Source: Copromyces sp. CBS 386.78 (lineage: Eukaryota > Ascomycota > Sordariomycetes > Sordariales > Sordariaceae). Taken from it: a stretch of DNA of 64,000 nucleotides. The notes beneath the pieces were generated by a model that saw nothing but the letters and a program-made list of their open reading frames with translations, had not been told where the DNA came from and made no database searches. The DNA is taken from contig MU839102.1 of assembly GCA_030685235.1 (NCBI GenBank), positions 248,001-312,000 of the forward strand, read 5' to 3'. Position numbers and translations under genes: made by a program. Shown piece by piece: positions 35,609-48,079 of the stretch. Within the stretch, counting starts at the first letter, position 1; the number at the start of each line of letters is the position of its first letter.

Positions 35609-37512
35609 TTACAATTATCGACATTGGATGAGGGGTAGTAGCTGCAAGCTAGTATTGTACAGCTGAACAGTATGATGAGGTGGTCGTCGACACCAGAACA
35701 ACCCCGGACTCTTTGCCGTGTGCCGGTCTGTGAATGGTCTAGATTCGGTACTCAGGAACCTTGTACAATGAGCATTGGTCGTCAAACCATGGAACCCTTT
35801 GTCGAGATAGACAACCTACCTTGCTTGAGTGTAACGCAAGTTGTTGACCGCAAGATCGAAACCCCGTCAGCTTCCGTCGCTTCCACTTCCACCTACAGAT
35901 TGCTTGCATCGTTTGATGGGCGTCGCTATTAGATGCCATCGATGACGTTAGTTGAGACTTTTGAGTACTGCAAGTAATAACCTCGCTTTTTAACCCGACC
36001 CGACTGACTGACTACCTGACCTCAACTCATCATCCACAAGTCGATGATGTCTTTTCTAGGGGACCCTCTTGGGAATACTTGGCAAGACTTGGTTACAGAT
36101 TCACACAGCAGCCAGAACCAACCAACCCAAAATGACTGATCACCGTCGACCCGAATGACATGATGACCGGCTCTGCGGATGACCCCCCTTCGGTTCCTTG
36201 CCTCTTGAGGTCGATGGTCCTCCATTCCCCTCGGGTCGTGGTGCTTGGCCCAAGCCACCCCAAGTCCCGGAGGAATGCCCCAACTTCCACCATGCTCTTC
36301 TGTTCTGTTGAGCGAACAGCGAACATACCTACACTAGTGTAGGCCCCTGCGACCCTTGTCATTCCAAGTCTCCGCTGTTCTCTTCTCTTTCAAGTTGGCC
36401 CCCCCGTCCGTTGTCCCCCGCCATAAAGCCCGGGACGTGTTCTTTGTTGATCCGGGAGCCCGAGGCCCTTTTACATCTTACGAGTGCTCCTTTCTGACCT
36501 TTCTCTCTCTTTTTTTTTGCCTTTTTATTCCTCCTTTGAAGATCAATCTATCCACGTGCTGAAACTGGAACAGTACTGGACTTCATGCTTTATCAATCGG
36601 GACTTTAAAGTGTTTTATATGCATGCGCTAGCGCACCCTTGAGCCGTTGTGGATCCGATTGATGCAACCCGCCAGCCCCTCCGACAAAGTGGAAAGACTG
36701 CAACTGCGAACTCAAATTTTTTTGATCTCGGCTTTTTCCTGTCAGTTCACCAGCAATAACCCTGACTCTTGGCTGGGGCCATCCGACTTTCACCACTATC
36801 AACCCTAGAAATACTTTCACCAGTCCCTGTGGCTTGGCGGCGACCATCAACCTCTTGGTGCTCCGACTTGTTGGCGTTCTTCTGTGATCTAGCATCTGGG
36901 TGTTGTTCTTGGCTCTCTTGGCATTTTAAGAGGCGGTGCCTATCACTTCGCTTTGCTGCTGTGGTCTGTACTCCTCGAATATTTTTGAGGATCGGGTCTT
37001 TAGTCAACGTTTGGATTGCGCCTTTGCGACTTTGAGGTCATTTCTTTCCGAGGGTTTCAAAAACTAGCCCTAGGTCTCCGGGAAAAAGAGGAGGAAAAAA
37101 GCCCTCGGTTGCTGGTCCTGTCCCAGTCCAGTGTGACATTCCTGCCACCCGCAAACGCACACCTCTTGTCATCCACCTTTTGCTCGGCCAAACCACCACA
37201 CCCCCCCTGGACTGGAAGCGGCAACGGGGACTTCAGTCTTCATCTCTTCAGTCGAAACCACCAAAAGCAACGAACGAAACTGGAGCCTCTCGTATCCCTT
37301 CACTCTACAGGACCAGTGAATGCAATCATCAACGGCTTAGGTTCTTATCAATCCAATTCATCCATCCTCTCATCCTATCCCTCCTTCTCTTTCCCGTCCC
37401 ACCACAACAAACCTTTATCCTTGGACCCTTACTTCTGCCTATATAATTCTTTATCAATAACCTTCAATTGCTTTTCTTCCTCAAATACCCCAGGCCCCGC
37501 CCTCCATCACAT

Positions 37513-37541
37513 ATGCTCTGATGCTTGTCTTACTCCAGTAA
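37513..37541 (+). promoter_or_regulatory. Two overlapping mini-uORFs ahead of trk-1
   Basis: ATG CTC TGA (37513-37521) overlaps by one base a second uORF, ATG CTT GTC TTA CTC CAG TAA (37521-37541). No further ATG occurs before the trk-1 start at 37886. They are relevant only if the mRNA begins upstream of 37513. Confidence 0.5.
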
Positions 37542-37885
37542 TCCCTTCTGTTGATCTCTCAACCGTCGAATCTGTTACCACACCACCCTGCCACAACCTT
37601 GAAGCAGAGTCGGGCTCGCCGAGACCTCGATCAACCTTTCTTTTTCTTTTTTTTACTACACATAAGATACCGGTACATACCTTCCTAGAGGCACATAACC
37701 AGTTGCCCGTTTCGACCTTTGTGTCGACTTGAGGCAGTTTCGGGGTCGTCTCCGTTCCTGTTCTCCCAACCCCCGGTCCCCTATCCCCTATTTGCCTGAC
37801 GACATCCTTCAACATTCAGGGGCGACTTTTTTTTTCTTTTCTTTTTTTTGTTCGATAATACCGCCTCCCGCGATTGTCGCCCACC

Positions 37886-40800
37886 ATGGAACGACTTCGC
37901 GATATAGTCCAGGACAGATGGATGCGGATACGTCAACATATTAGTTTTCAGCCTAGGAGACTAGTAACCGAAACCCACTTCAGGTATCAAACAGTACACT
38001 GTAAGTTCTTGCCCCTACTCCCCTGAAAAGAAATGTATTCATGCTGACTGTGTTAATAGATACCTTCATCATCAGCCTCACAATACTTGGGTCAATTCTC
38101 ATATACGCCTCTCACAGGGGCCAGCTCGCCTATGTCGACGCCCTCTTCTTCGCTGCTGGGTCATGTACCCAGGGCGGCCTCAACACCGTCGATCTCAACT
38201 TGATCAACACCTTCTCGCAGGCCGTCATCTTCTGCCTCACCATGCTTACTAATCCAATAGCAATCGGCTATTACACGGTTTCCCTTCGAAGGTATTGGTT
38301 CGAAAAGAAGTTGCAGTCCATCGTTCAGGATGCCAAGCAGCGGAGAGGCACGATTTCCAAGTCGAAATCGCAGATGCGGGCCGACATGCTGTCACAGGCG
38401 GAAAGAGGTGTTGCCGGCAGACAGATCACTGTTATGCACGGTTCAGCGAGTCCACGCATGACCAACGACGGCATTATGTTGGGCTCGTTCAATAAGCCCA
38501 CGGACGATAGCCGCGCGCCCCCAGAGCAGCGAGACCCCGATCAGCCCGAAGATACCCGACGACAGCCCGAGATCAGGTTCGCCGGCACCGTGAAGAAGAG
38601 CGATGGACTTGGCATGGATGCGATCAAGCTTCCTCCTCTTAGAACGGACGAGGAGCATATCGCCATCCTTGAGCGACAGCGCAACCGAGACGACGAGGTT
38701 CTTCGAATTCCCGGTCCGAGAGATATGGAGCGAGGCGCTAAGCCTAGACGGGTTGACGATTCGGCCGATGAGGACGACCGCGACCCAGCCCAACCTACGC
38801 CCCTGCTGATGTTGAACAGCCGTCCACAAGCGATTACCATCGAGGAACCCGACAGGAACAAGTTGCACGAAACGCTAGCGGAAGATATTGTCAACGATGC
38901 GAAGACGCTTACCCACTCATTCGCGCCGCAAATAAACCATCTCAAGTTCAGGAGGAGGAATACACGGACATCTACCATGAACCGTGTTGATGAAGAGGTG
39001 GACCCTAAACTGCAGAGGACGAATTCGAGGATGTCTAGGCGCGCATCCCTGTCAGCCATGAGGTCGGCCTTTACCAGAGACAAGACGGAACCGACGCCCT
39101 ACCTCAGTTGGGAGCCGACACTGGGACGCAACTCTCAATTCCGCGACCTGACGGAAGAGCAGCGTGAGGAGCTGGGAGGTATCGAGTACCGTGTCTTGAA
39201 GTTGTTGCAGAAGATCATCCTCTGCTACTTCTTCGGTTTCTACCTGTTGGGACTTGTCGGCTTGCTGCCGTGGATCCTCAACGAGGACCGCTGGGGTCAG
39301 GTTGTTGATGCCGCTGGGCAAAGCAGAGTCTGGTGGGCCTTTTTCACCACGCACTCTGCTTTCATGGACTTGGGCTACACCTTGACCCCCGACAGCATGA
39401 ACTCGTTCAATACTGCTGTTTGGCCCTTGTTGTTGATGGCCTTCCTCATCATTCTTGGCAACACCGGCTTCCCCGTCATGCTGCGTTTCATCATCTGGGT
39501 CATGTCCATCGTTGTACCGCGCGACTCGGGTCTTTACGAGGAAGTGCGGTTCCTGTTGGACCATCCTCGTCGCTGCTTCATTCTGCTCTTCCCATCCGGG
39601 GCAACGTGGTGGCTCTTTTTTATTCTGGTTGGGCTCAACACTGCAGACGTTATCTTCTTCGTCGTCCTGGACCTGGGATCCGGGCCTGTCGTCGACTTAC
39701 CCGCCGGCATCAAAGTCCTTAACGGGTTCTTTGAGGCAGCCTCAACGAGGACGGCCGGCTTTGCCTGCATCAACCTCGCGGCTCTGCACCCGGCCGTCAA
39801 GGTATCGTACATGATCATGATGTACATCAGTGTTCTCCCCATCGCCATGTCGATCCGTCGCACAAACGTGTACGAAGAGATGTCTCTGGGCATCTACCAT
39901 AAACATGAAAACGAAGAAGGAGAAGGGAATAACGCTTCTCCGTCCAGCGACCTATCGTACATCGGCTCCCATTTGCGTCGCCAGCTCTCCTTCGATCTGT
40001 GGTTCATCGCCCTCTTCTTCTTCATGCTCGCCATCTCGGAAGGGAAGCGGATCATGAACGGCGAGACGGATATGTTCGCGCTCATGTTCGAGCTCATCAG
40101 CGCCTATGGCACCGTCGGCATGAGCCTCGGTTACTCCACCGGTAACGCCTCGCTAACGGCCATCTTCAGCACGGCCGGAAAGGTGTTCATTATCATGACG
40201 CTAATCAGAGGCCGGCATCGTGGTCTTCCGTACGGTCTCGACCGTGCCATCTGCCTTCCCAAGGATCTGGACAAGAGTTCTTCCGAGGACGACAGGATCG
40301 ATAGACAACGGTCACATGCCTCTGGCATGAGTACCGGCCGCGACGCGTTGAGCACCACCAGCAAGACAAGCCGCAGGCGTCACTGGCGCCAACGCAGCAA
40401 CGATATTGGAGGCCACATCTTTGGCGCTCTGCTCCAACCTGGACCGCCACGGACCGCCACGCCCGATGAACACCGTCATCACCACGTTCCTCACACGCAG
40501 AACTGGAACTCGGTACAGTTTGGTTCCGTCGGTACAAATGTGCGACACTTTAGTAGAGACTCGCAGCCTGGAAACATCGGCAGCGGCGGACCCGGCAGCC
40601 CCGGCATCTTTGGCGGTAACGGTGGCGGTTTAAACGGCGGTGGCCTTGGTGGCGGTATCAACCCGAACGGCTGGCATAGCATGCGCAGAAGGGCGACGAA
40701 CCCGGAACAACACCACGAGGAGACCATCCACGAGGGTTTCCAGTTCCCGCCTGACTCTTCTGGCGGTGGCGGCGACCGCCGGCCTGCTTCCGATCAGACG

Positions 40801-40944
40801 GGTCAGACTAATCTATCTTCTGATCAAAATACGCTGACGGAGGCATCAAGGCAGCTGGGAGTGGATGCGAGGCATAATCCTAAGTTGATGAAGCGCAAGT
40901 CGGAACCGAGTTTCCCGAGTACTCCTACTAGTTTTAGTGAGTGA
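37886..40944 (+). CDS. trk-1: TRK-type high-affinity potassium transporter
   Basis: Two exons, 37886-38000 and 38060-40944, give 999 residues. The intron is 59 nt with a GTAAGT donor; the phase-1 join gives QTVHYTFIISLTILG. The protein is a TrkH/TRK/HKT-superfamily plasma-membrane K+ transporter with four membrane-pore-membrane repeats. The first selectivity segment is seen in AAGSCTQGGLNTVDL, and later ones in HSAFMDLGYTL, ASTRTAGFACINL and SAYGTVGMSLGY, each with the glycine expected in the filter. A long hydrophilic loop (about 115-420) separates repeats 1 and 2, as in fungal TRKs. The C-terminal 200 residues are Gly/His/Ser-rich and cytosolic. The start MERLRDIVQDRW lies in the good context CCACCATGG. 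A very long upstream region suggests transcriptional or translational control. Confidence 0.94.
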
Positions 40945-42151
40945 GTGACGGACGGACGGGATGGACTGGGTGTGTTTCTTTTTCTTTGAGGAGTTTTCAG
41001 GGGCTTCTTTCTTCGTTATGCATACATCTTTTATGATGCTTACGACAGCTTTTTCTTCTTCTTCAACAATGATACCACGACCGGTTTTTTTTTTTTTTTG
41101 GTGTTTTAGAGAGGGGAAAAGGGAATGAAGGAAGGAAAGGGATTATGGTATATGAACATACATGTCATTACTCCACATCACACTACACATTGAGCATCTC
41201 ACCCATCCCCAGTCACATCGCACCGGCGACAAGCAAGGCGTTTTACAGGGCAGCTTCACGAGGAAAGGTTACGAAGGACGGAAATGCTTAATCATATCTT
41301 ATAGATTCGCATAGAGCATACATACAGTTTCGCACGAACGAACCCCCTGTTTACGAAGGAGAAGCGGGCATGTTATTTATGCTTAGACGATCTCGATAGA
41401 CCGCTACGTAGCCACCCGCCACATACGCACACAGACATACTTTCGGGAAAAGGTAGAATAATAATCCTTATTAGACTTGCCTTGACCAGCACCTGCCTGT
41501 TTGTTTGCAAGTCACCGATGTTGCTGCCGCTGTCGGCGTCAATGGCCAATCACTATCTCCGTCTCCGACACACCCGAGGTATTTTGTCGGGATGGGTAAG
41601 AGACGGTTTTGTGTTGATGGGTAAGGTCGTGTAGGGATAAGTAACGCCGGTAGGTTATGTTTGTACGACGATTGAGAGGTGAATTATTGGTTCCTTTGTT
41701 CCTAGGTTTCGATAAGGAGTCTTGTTTTTGGCTTCAAGTGTCGAGTTTGTTTTGTTTTGGTTGATCTCATCCAGAGTTGGATGAGATGTGAGTTAACTTT
41801 TTTTTTTTGGGTCAATAGGTAGCACTTAACATGATTAGATGTAATATTTGGTTTTTTGTTTCATTTTCTTTGTGCTGTCTATGTTGATATTATTGTGAAC
41901 ACAGGAGAAAGGAGGCTGGTGACATATAGACTTACTGCGTTAGAGCGGGCTTAAGGCGCGACGATTCAAGCGATGAAGGTGCTTGTTCCCGGAATGCAAA
42001 ATGTCAACATAGGAAACATCTCGACAAAGGTCATCATCGTATCGGAATACAAAGCTCACAGAACACCACCCGCCCATCGTAGCCATCATAAAGTTTCATT
42101 CTGATTCTAGCTATAAACACACATCAACATCCGGTCACCCCCCTTGTTGAT
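40945..42151. other. Convergent intergenic region
   Basis: This holds the 3' flanks of trk-1 and the enoyl-CoA hydratase gene, with T-runs near 41085-41098 and 41801-41809. No gene was recognised. Confidence 0.6.
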
Positions 42152-43210
42152 CTACTCATGAACCCACTCAGGACTCTTTTTTTCCGCAAAAGCCTTCATC
42201 CCAATCTTCTGATCCTGGGACCCAAACAAGGCATGGAACACCCTTCTCTCATAGTCAACCCCATCCCTCAACCCGAGCTCCTGGCTCTTATTAACCACCT
42301 CCTTAGCCGCCTGCACCGCCACCTTGGAGTGTTTAGCAATCTTCTCCGCCGTCTTCAAGGCCCCCTCCATCAGTTCGTCATAACTTTCAAAGGCCTTGGC
42401 AGCAACCCCCCACCTCTCCGCCTCCTCACCGCTGAAATTGTTGCCCGTGAGAATAAGTTCCATAGCCTTACTCTTCCCCACCGCCCTGGTAAGTCTCTGC
42501 GACCCCCCAGCGCCAGGGATGGTACCAAGTGTAATCTCCGGTTGAGCAAAGTTGGCCTTCTTGGTGCAGTAGATGATATCCGCCATGAGAGCGAGCTCGC
42601 ACCCGCCGCCGAGGGCGTGGCCGGAGACGGCGGCGATGATGGGCTTTTTGATGGTGAAGGTTAGGTTGGACCAGGACTCGATGAAGGACTCTAGGTAGGC
42701 CTTTGAGAAGGTTAAGGGAGCCATCTCCTTGATGTCGGCGCCGGCGGCGAAGGCGCGCTCGGAACCCGTCAAGACGATGGAGCGGATTTCGGGGGCTTGT
42801 TGGAGGGAAAGGAGGGCGGCGTTGAGTTCGCTGATGACCTGGGTGGAGAGGGCGTTGAGGGCTTTGGGGCGGTTGATTGTTACTGTGGTTATGTTAGTTC
42901 TCTTCCCGCAGTTGACAGGAATGGAATAGGGACAGAGGGGCTATCTGGAACTCAATCGATTCAAGTTTCCGCTGAACAAGGCAGACTGGACCGTGTTGGT
43001 GGTTATAAGTAGATACAGATCAAGCAAAGGAGTTTATTCACCTAGACCGACAGCCTGACGGGGCTCGGAGACCTGGATGAACTCATACTTGTTCTCGGCA
43101 GGAGTAGAATAGGCACGGGCAGCAGCCGCAACACGAGGAAGGGTAGCGGGCTGGAAGCGGGAGCCGGCCCGGGATAGACCCCGGAGGGAGTTGAAGGCAA
43201 CGGAACGCAT
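42152..43210 (-). CDS. Mitochondrial enoyl-CoA hydratase
   Basis: Two exons on the minus strand, 43210-43042 and 42882-42152, give 299 residues. The 159-nt intron (GTGAAT donor, AACTAACATAACC branch region, CACAG acceptor) joins VGL to VTINRPKALNAL. The N-terminus MRSVAFNSLRGLSRAGSRFQ is a clear mitochondrial presequence. The crotonase fold shows the oxyanion-hole motifs ERAFAAGADIKEM and GHALGGGCELALMADI. Both catalytic glutamates of the hydratase family are present at about residues 152 (GGCELA) and 172 (FAQPEITLGTIPGAGGSQRL). It hydrates trans-2-enoyl-CoA in short-chain beta-oxidation and branched-chain amino acid breakdown. The match to mammalian ECHS1-type enzymes is close in these motifs. 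Confidence 0.95.
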
Positions 43211-43963
43211 GATTGAGGTTGGTGGTGGTTGTTTCGGACAAGAAGATCACGGAAACAAAAGGTCAACGGCAAGAGATAAAACACATGCAGCAATAACGCA
43301 TGTAAACACAGCTTATAAGTCGCCCCGTCGAACCGAGGGGTAGCTTCGATACAACCGTAGGTCCCATTTCCCCAGTTCCCCACACGCTTGGCCCGGCTGG
43401 TTATCCTCGGTCTAAACGACGTCAATTGGGGAATGCCTGTCTGTTGTGATCCTTGTCCGTTCGTATGTTTTTCTTGTTTTTGGGGGACGTTCTCACTAGC
43501 CACACTTTCAGGGGGGTTTCGGTTTCAGGGGGTCTGGATCTAACAATAGTTTTGGGGCCACAGCCTAAGAAATTCCACCCCTTTTCACGAGCCAGGTCTA
43601 GGCTCGTGTTGCGTGGCTGATGCCAGATTGCCCGCCACGGGAAGGACCTCGAACTGCTCGAAGTGTCCCCTCCCCCAATCCGCGGCCGCCGTTACGTCTC
43701 GTCATTGCGCTGTTGGGCCAAAGGTACAGTGCCCGTGCTGCTGCTACAGCTAGGCTACCTAGGTACAGTTAATGCGTAAGTGTCCGACAATCATTTTTCC
43801 CTTCCACTTCAACATCTTCCCTTTGCAATCACCAACACCCACGAATACCTTTTCACCACCTACACCTCTCGGTCGAACGGTTTTGGACACGATATATCAA
43901 CGAGACACGATCGATTAACGAGTCAAACCGAGCTACACTTAGACCCTTAGCATCACCGTCGCA
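43211..43963. other. Divergent promoter region of enoyl-CoA hydratase and Rer1
   Basis: It contains an exact TACCTAGGTA palindrome at 43756-43765. No gene was recognised. Confidence 0.6.
43756..43765. promoter_or_regulatory. TACCTAGGTA palindrome
   Basis: Second exact copy in the window, about 200 nt upstream of the Rer1 start codon. A regulatory role is conjecture. Confidence 0.4.
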
Positions 43964-44672
43964 ATGGAGACCGCGGAGGAGCCGATGACGCCTTTTGGCA
44001 GTTTCACTGCACAGAGCAACAAGCTTCAGAGAGTGCGTTTACCAGCAGACACTTCATGTCCCTTTGCTACTATCATGTTGGCTAACACTACTGACCCTCT
44101 CAGCAATACCAAGCACTCCTCGATCAGTCGACGCCCTATGTTACGTACCGATGGGTTGGCACCGGCGTAGCCTTGCTCCTCTTCTTCCTGCGGGTGTTCG
44201 TGGCACAAGGCTGGTACATTGTCGCCTACGCCCTCGGCATCTACCTTCTCAACCTCTTCCTCGCCTTCCTGACGCCCAAGTTCGACCCCTCGAGTGACGC
44301 TCTCGACAACGAGATGGAAGACGGCTCTGTCGGCACCCTCCCCACCAAGCAGGACGAGGAGTTCAGGCCCTTCATCCGCCGCCTTCCCGAGTTCAAGTTC
44401 TGGCACTCGGCCACCCGCGCCGTCGTCATTTCCTTCGTCTGCAGCTGGTTCGAGATCTTCAACATCCCCGTGTTCTGGCCCGTGCTGGTTATGTACTGGC
44501 TCATGCTCTTCATCCTTACCAGTACGTTGCACCGCTGCCCTTTTGAACTTTTGAACGTTGAGTAGAAGCTAACGATAGCAAAACAGTGCGCAAGCAAATC
44601 CAGCACATGATCAAGTACCGTTACGTCCCCTTTTCCATCGGCAAGGCGCGGTACAACAAGAACAGCAACTAA
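43964..44672 (+). CDS. RER1: Golgi-to-ER retrieval receptor Rer1
   Basis: Three exons, 43964-44032, 44104-44521 and 44587-44672, give 190 residues, the usual Rer1 length. Introns are 71 nt (GTGCGT donor, GCTAACACT branch) and 65 nt. Rer1 is a four-span membrane protein of the early Golgi that returns ER membrane proteins via COPI. Visible features are the N-terminal QYQALLDQSTPYVTYRW block, hydrophobic segments GVALLLFFLRVFVAQGWYIV and ALGIYLLNLFLAFLTP, the conserved FDPSSD and DEEFRPFIRRLPEFKFWHSA loop, then two more spans and MRKQIQHMIKYRYVPFSIGK. All core features of the family are intact. It is divergent from the enoyl-CoA hydratase gene and co-directional with Paf1. Confidence 0.96.
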
Positions 44673-45811
44673 GCAGTTTGTGCTGTTGTTGCGGAAGTCG
44701 AGTGTTGTTTGCTGGGTGTCAGGTAGGGCAGCTAGTCTGTCCTCTGACATGTTGGCGTTGTCCAGGAAGAGAAGAAAGGTCAAGAAAAAAAGACACTTCT
44801 TCATGTACTAATGACGGGGAAATGCGCCATGTGATTTGGGGCATTTATAACGAACGATCAACTATCCTGTATATCTTTTTATATATGCTATTCTAATCTG
44901 ACGCCGGGGCAGGGATACGGGATTGTTGGTTGGCCTTCTGATAGTTGCCATTACGGTCGATGGATGGATGGATGGATGGATGGATGCAAAGAGGAGGTTC
45001 CCATCTTTCTCACAGCTTATAATTACTAGTTCCACACACACGCCATGAGTGAAGAGACGGACGGACACGACAACAAAAAACAGGCGGTGGCTGGAAACGG
45101 GCTATACAGGATATCACTTAGAGAGCAAAACGGTTGACCATGATGACAGCTGGAATTAAATTTGTATCTGGAAGCACAACCATGAAAAAGAATATTTTCT
45201 CTCCATGCAGTGCTGCCTATAGTCTATGGACAGTAGCATAGCCAAATTCAGGGGTCGATGGAGACAAAAGGAACAAGAGAACCTCGAGGCTCCGGCAGGG
45301 GTCCACTTTTTCTTTGCGGCCGGCACGGGCTCTCAGCGACAAGAACGAACCTCCAAGAAGAAACCGTAACAAAAGGTCAACCTTGGAGCGGTCACTGTTG
45401 AGCCTTGACATTTTTAACGAACCAACTCTCCGTAGCTCTCTTGACTCGGGGCCAATCTTCATTTCTTCCAAACAGCTTCGCAGTCATTCTTGCTCTGAAA
45501 ATCAGCTCCGGCGCAAGGTAGTCAATCAACGACTTGACCAACCACCAGCCTTGTCTCCATTTTTTTTACCATTCACTGTCCCGGCCCCTGTCGTTGGCAC
45601 TCACCATCCCGCAACCGCAACCGCGACTACACCTGCATCTCGACCGCGACTCACTTTCGCTGCGACCACTCCCACATCACCTTGCTGTCGGAGCTCCAAT
45701 TTCTTTTAAATCACCAACCAACAACCATCAATTATCACCCGACCCGAGTTCTTCACCCAGCAACCACGACACAACATATCATATCACCATCAAACAGCAC
45801 AGACAAACACA
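44673..45811. other. Intergenic region between Rer1 and Paf1
   Basis: It contains a (GATG)7 microsatellite at 44959-44986 and a C/A-rich leader ahead of Paf1 (about 45590-45811). No gene was recognised. Confidence 0.6.
44959..44986. repeat. (GATG)7 microsatellite
   Basis: Seven perfect GATG units downstream of Rer1. Confidence 0.97.
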
Positions 45812-47342
45812 ATGTCCCAACACCCACGAGGGCGCGAAGAGCGCATGATCCACCAGGATTACATCGCCAGAATCCGATATTCAAATGCTCTACCACCCCC
45901 GCCCAACCCGCCGAAGCTGCTTAACATCCACAGCACGGGTCTATCGAGCGGCCAATATACCAATCCCGGCTTTGCTTCGCGCCTTGCGCGTGAGCAGCCC
46001 CTAAACATCGAGGTCGATGCCGAGCTCGGTATGCCGCTGGACCTGGTTGGCATGCCAGGTGTCTTTGACGGCAACGAGGATGGTGCGTATCACTTTACCT
46101 ATGCCTTGATTTACATTGACTAGTATACTAACACAGTGGATAGCCATCTCTGCACAGAACCCCCCGCCACCTGTTCACCCAAACGATCGTCTTCTCCTCA
46201 GACCACTAAACACACTCGGCAAGCCCAAGATCGGCACCGAGTCGGTATCTTTTCTCCGCCGCACCGAGTATATCGCTTCAGTACAAGTCAAGAGAGACAA
46301 TGTCTTCCTCAACAACCGCTCTGCCAACTCCAACAAGGACAATGCCCTCAAGCGACCTCAGAAACGCAAGGCCTCCCCCGAGCCCGACAAGGGCACTCCG
46401 GCCTGGATCCGTCGCCGTATTGAGAAGAGCTTCGATATCGCTGCCGCCAATCTGGCCGACAAGACCAAGATCAAGCACCCGACCAAGCGCAACGTCAAAT
46501 GCATCGATGCTTTCCCTCTACTCCCCGATACCACGGCGTTCCCCGATTCTGGTGCTTATGTGACCGTCAAGTTCACCACCAACCCCACCAACTCAAGCGA
46601 CAAGTATGATCCCCGTATGCTTTCGGGTATCTTGAAGCCCATTGAGCGGAGTGAAGCCGAAGAACAAGCCTTCCAGCACGCACAAGAGCTACACAACGAA
46701 GACCCAGAGAACCACCCGGCCCCTAGTTCCATGATGAACTACAACCTTTTCCTTCCCTTGGATGGCAAGGAGAGCAATCTCTTCCGCGCGAGATTCGACG
46801 TCGACAACCCGGACCGCGACTCCGAGGGGCTATACCCGCACAAGGACGGCAAGGGCCCGCACTTTGTGTTCCCCCGCGCGCGGGCCTACGAAACCTCGGC
46901 CGAGACCGAGTACGATCACGACACGAAATACAACGGCGAAGTTATCCTGGCATTCCGCGACGACGTGGGTGAGGGTGACAGCGTCACCGAGCAGAGGGGC
47001 ATGTACTACTATCCCATCATGCAGCGCAGCACCCTCCGGAACCAGCGCACTCGCAACATTTCGGCGCGTACGACAGGCAATGGCGACGACGACAGCGAGA
47101 GGTTTCCTGACGAATTGCATGTCACAGTCGACGAGCCGCATGAGGGCCTCAAGGCTGATATCAAGCAATTCGAGCTTAACCCGATCGGATACTCTGGTGT
47201 CAGCGAGGAGTACCAGGAGGAGCAGCAGGAGGGGCAGGGGCAGCACCGCGATGAGGAGCAGGATAGGCGACACGAGAGGGATGTTTCTGAGACGGCGGAT
47301 AGTCCCCGCCGCCACCACACTGATGACGAGGACGAGTACTGA
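45812..47342 (+). CDS. PAF1: RNA polymerase II-associated factor 1 (Paf1)
   Basis: Two exons, 45812-46082 and 46144-47342, give 489 residues. The 61-nt intron (GTGCGT donor, ATACTAACAC branch, GGATAG acceptor) is phase 1 and yields GNEDAISAQNPPPP; a competing AG six bases upstream breaks the family reading frame. Paf1 is the scaffold of the PAF elongation complex that travels with Pol II and supports H2B ubiquitination and H3K4/K36 methylation. Family features include HQDYIARIRYSNALPPPP and PPKLLN near the N-terminus, HPNDRLLLRPL, the SFLRRTEYI motif (about residue 120), and a C-terminal acidic tail rich in Glu/Asp/Gln/His (about 440-489). No alternative family fits. Confidence 0.93.
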
Positions 47343-48079
47343 ACGGCTTGTTCTGTTTTTCAACTTGGCTGTTGCTACACGACGACAGTCCCGAGGTCGA
47401 AGAACCTACCATGAGCGACTGGGAAGCGGAGATCCGGTGGAAGAAGAGTCAAAAAGAAAGGCCAACGAATCCTGAACAGCCAAGGAAGTCGGTGAAGAGG
47501 ACACTCCGGTACGAAGAGGAGGCTGTCGTGAGGCGAGAGTCCACTCCAGAATGTTTTCCTGAGGCTGGCAGGTTACCGCCTACGCCCGGGAGGTCTACCA
47601 AAACGAAAACGGGGATGATGCCGAATTTGGAAAGCTCAAGCTCGGTTTTGAAAAGAAGAAGAAAGGAGTCCAGTTCAGAACCAGACACTACCTCTCCGTG
47701 CCGTGGGCGACCAAGCATTCGAGTTCGTTTTTGAAGGAGGGGAGATATTGGATTGGGAGTATATGCCATCAATGCTGGTTCGTGTGTGTAAGGTGGACGA
47801 ACGCTGTTCGTACACACTTGTAGTTGGCAACTAGTATTATTATTCAAAATTCGGGAGAGAAGGTTTATGAGACCGGCATATATTCCCTCAAACACCTTGC
47901 ATGAATCAGTTTTGGAATTGGCAAAGCACGATAGACATAGCATGAATGAGCAGTACGGAATAAAGTGAATTGGGTATCTTTCAGTCTTTCCTATTTCCAT
48001 CGATCCATCCCTCACTGTATCTTACATCACACATCATACACCTATCTGACAATCTACCTAGGTCAGGCAAGGTAGGTAT
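47343..48079. other. Convergent 3' flank with one open frame
   Basis: This lies between Paf1 and the neurochondrin-like gene. A 107-codon ATG frame at 47411-47734 is noted in the findings but not called as a gene. A TACCTAGGTC near-palindrome is at 48055-48064. Confidence 0.5.

Larger units (their letters stand above)
33711..37885. other. 4.2-kb interval: probable long promoter and leader of trk-1
   Basis: No gene is supported. Contents include a perfect 16-bp tandem holding the palindrome AACTGCAGTT (35577-35608), a polypyrimidine block near 36500-36540, and a C/T-rich probable transcribed leader from about 37080 to 37885. The last two ATGs in that leader form tiny overlapping uORFs (37513-37541). 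A 238-codon frame at 37016-37732 lacks any ATG and is judged leader sequence. Confidence 0.55.

Noticed and set aside
37016..37732. 238-codon open frame ahead of trk-1
   Set aside because: It has no ATG (it opens at TTG), is Ser/Pro/His-rich with no domain, and sits in a pyrimidine-rich probable leader.
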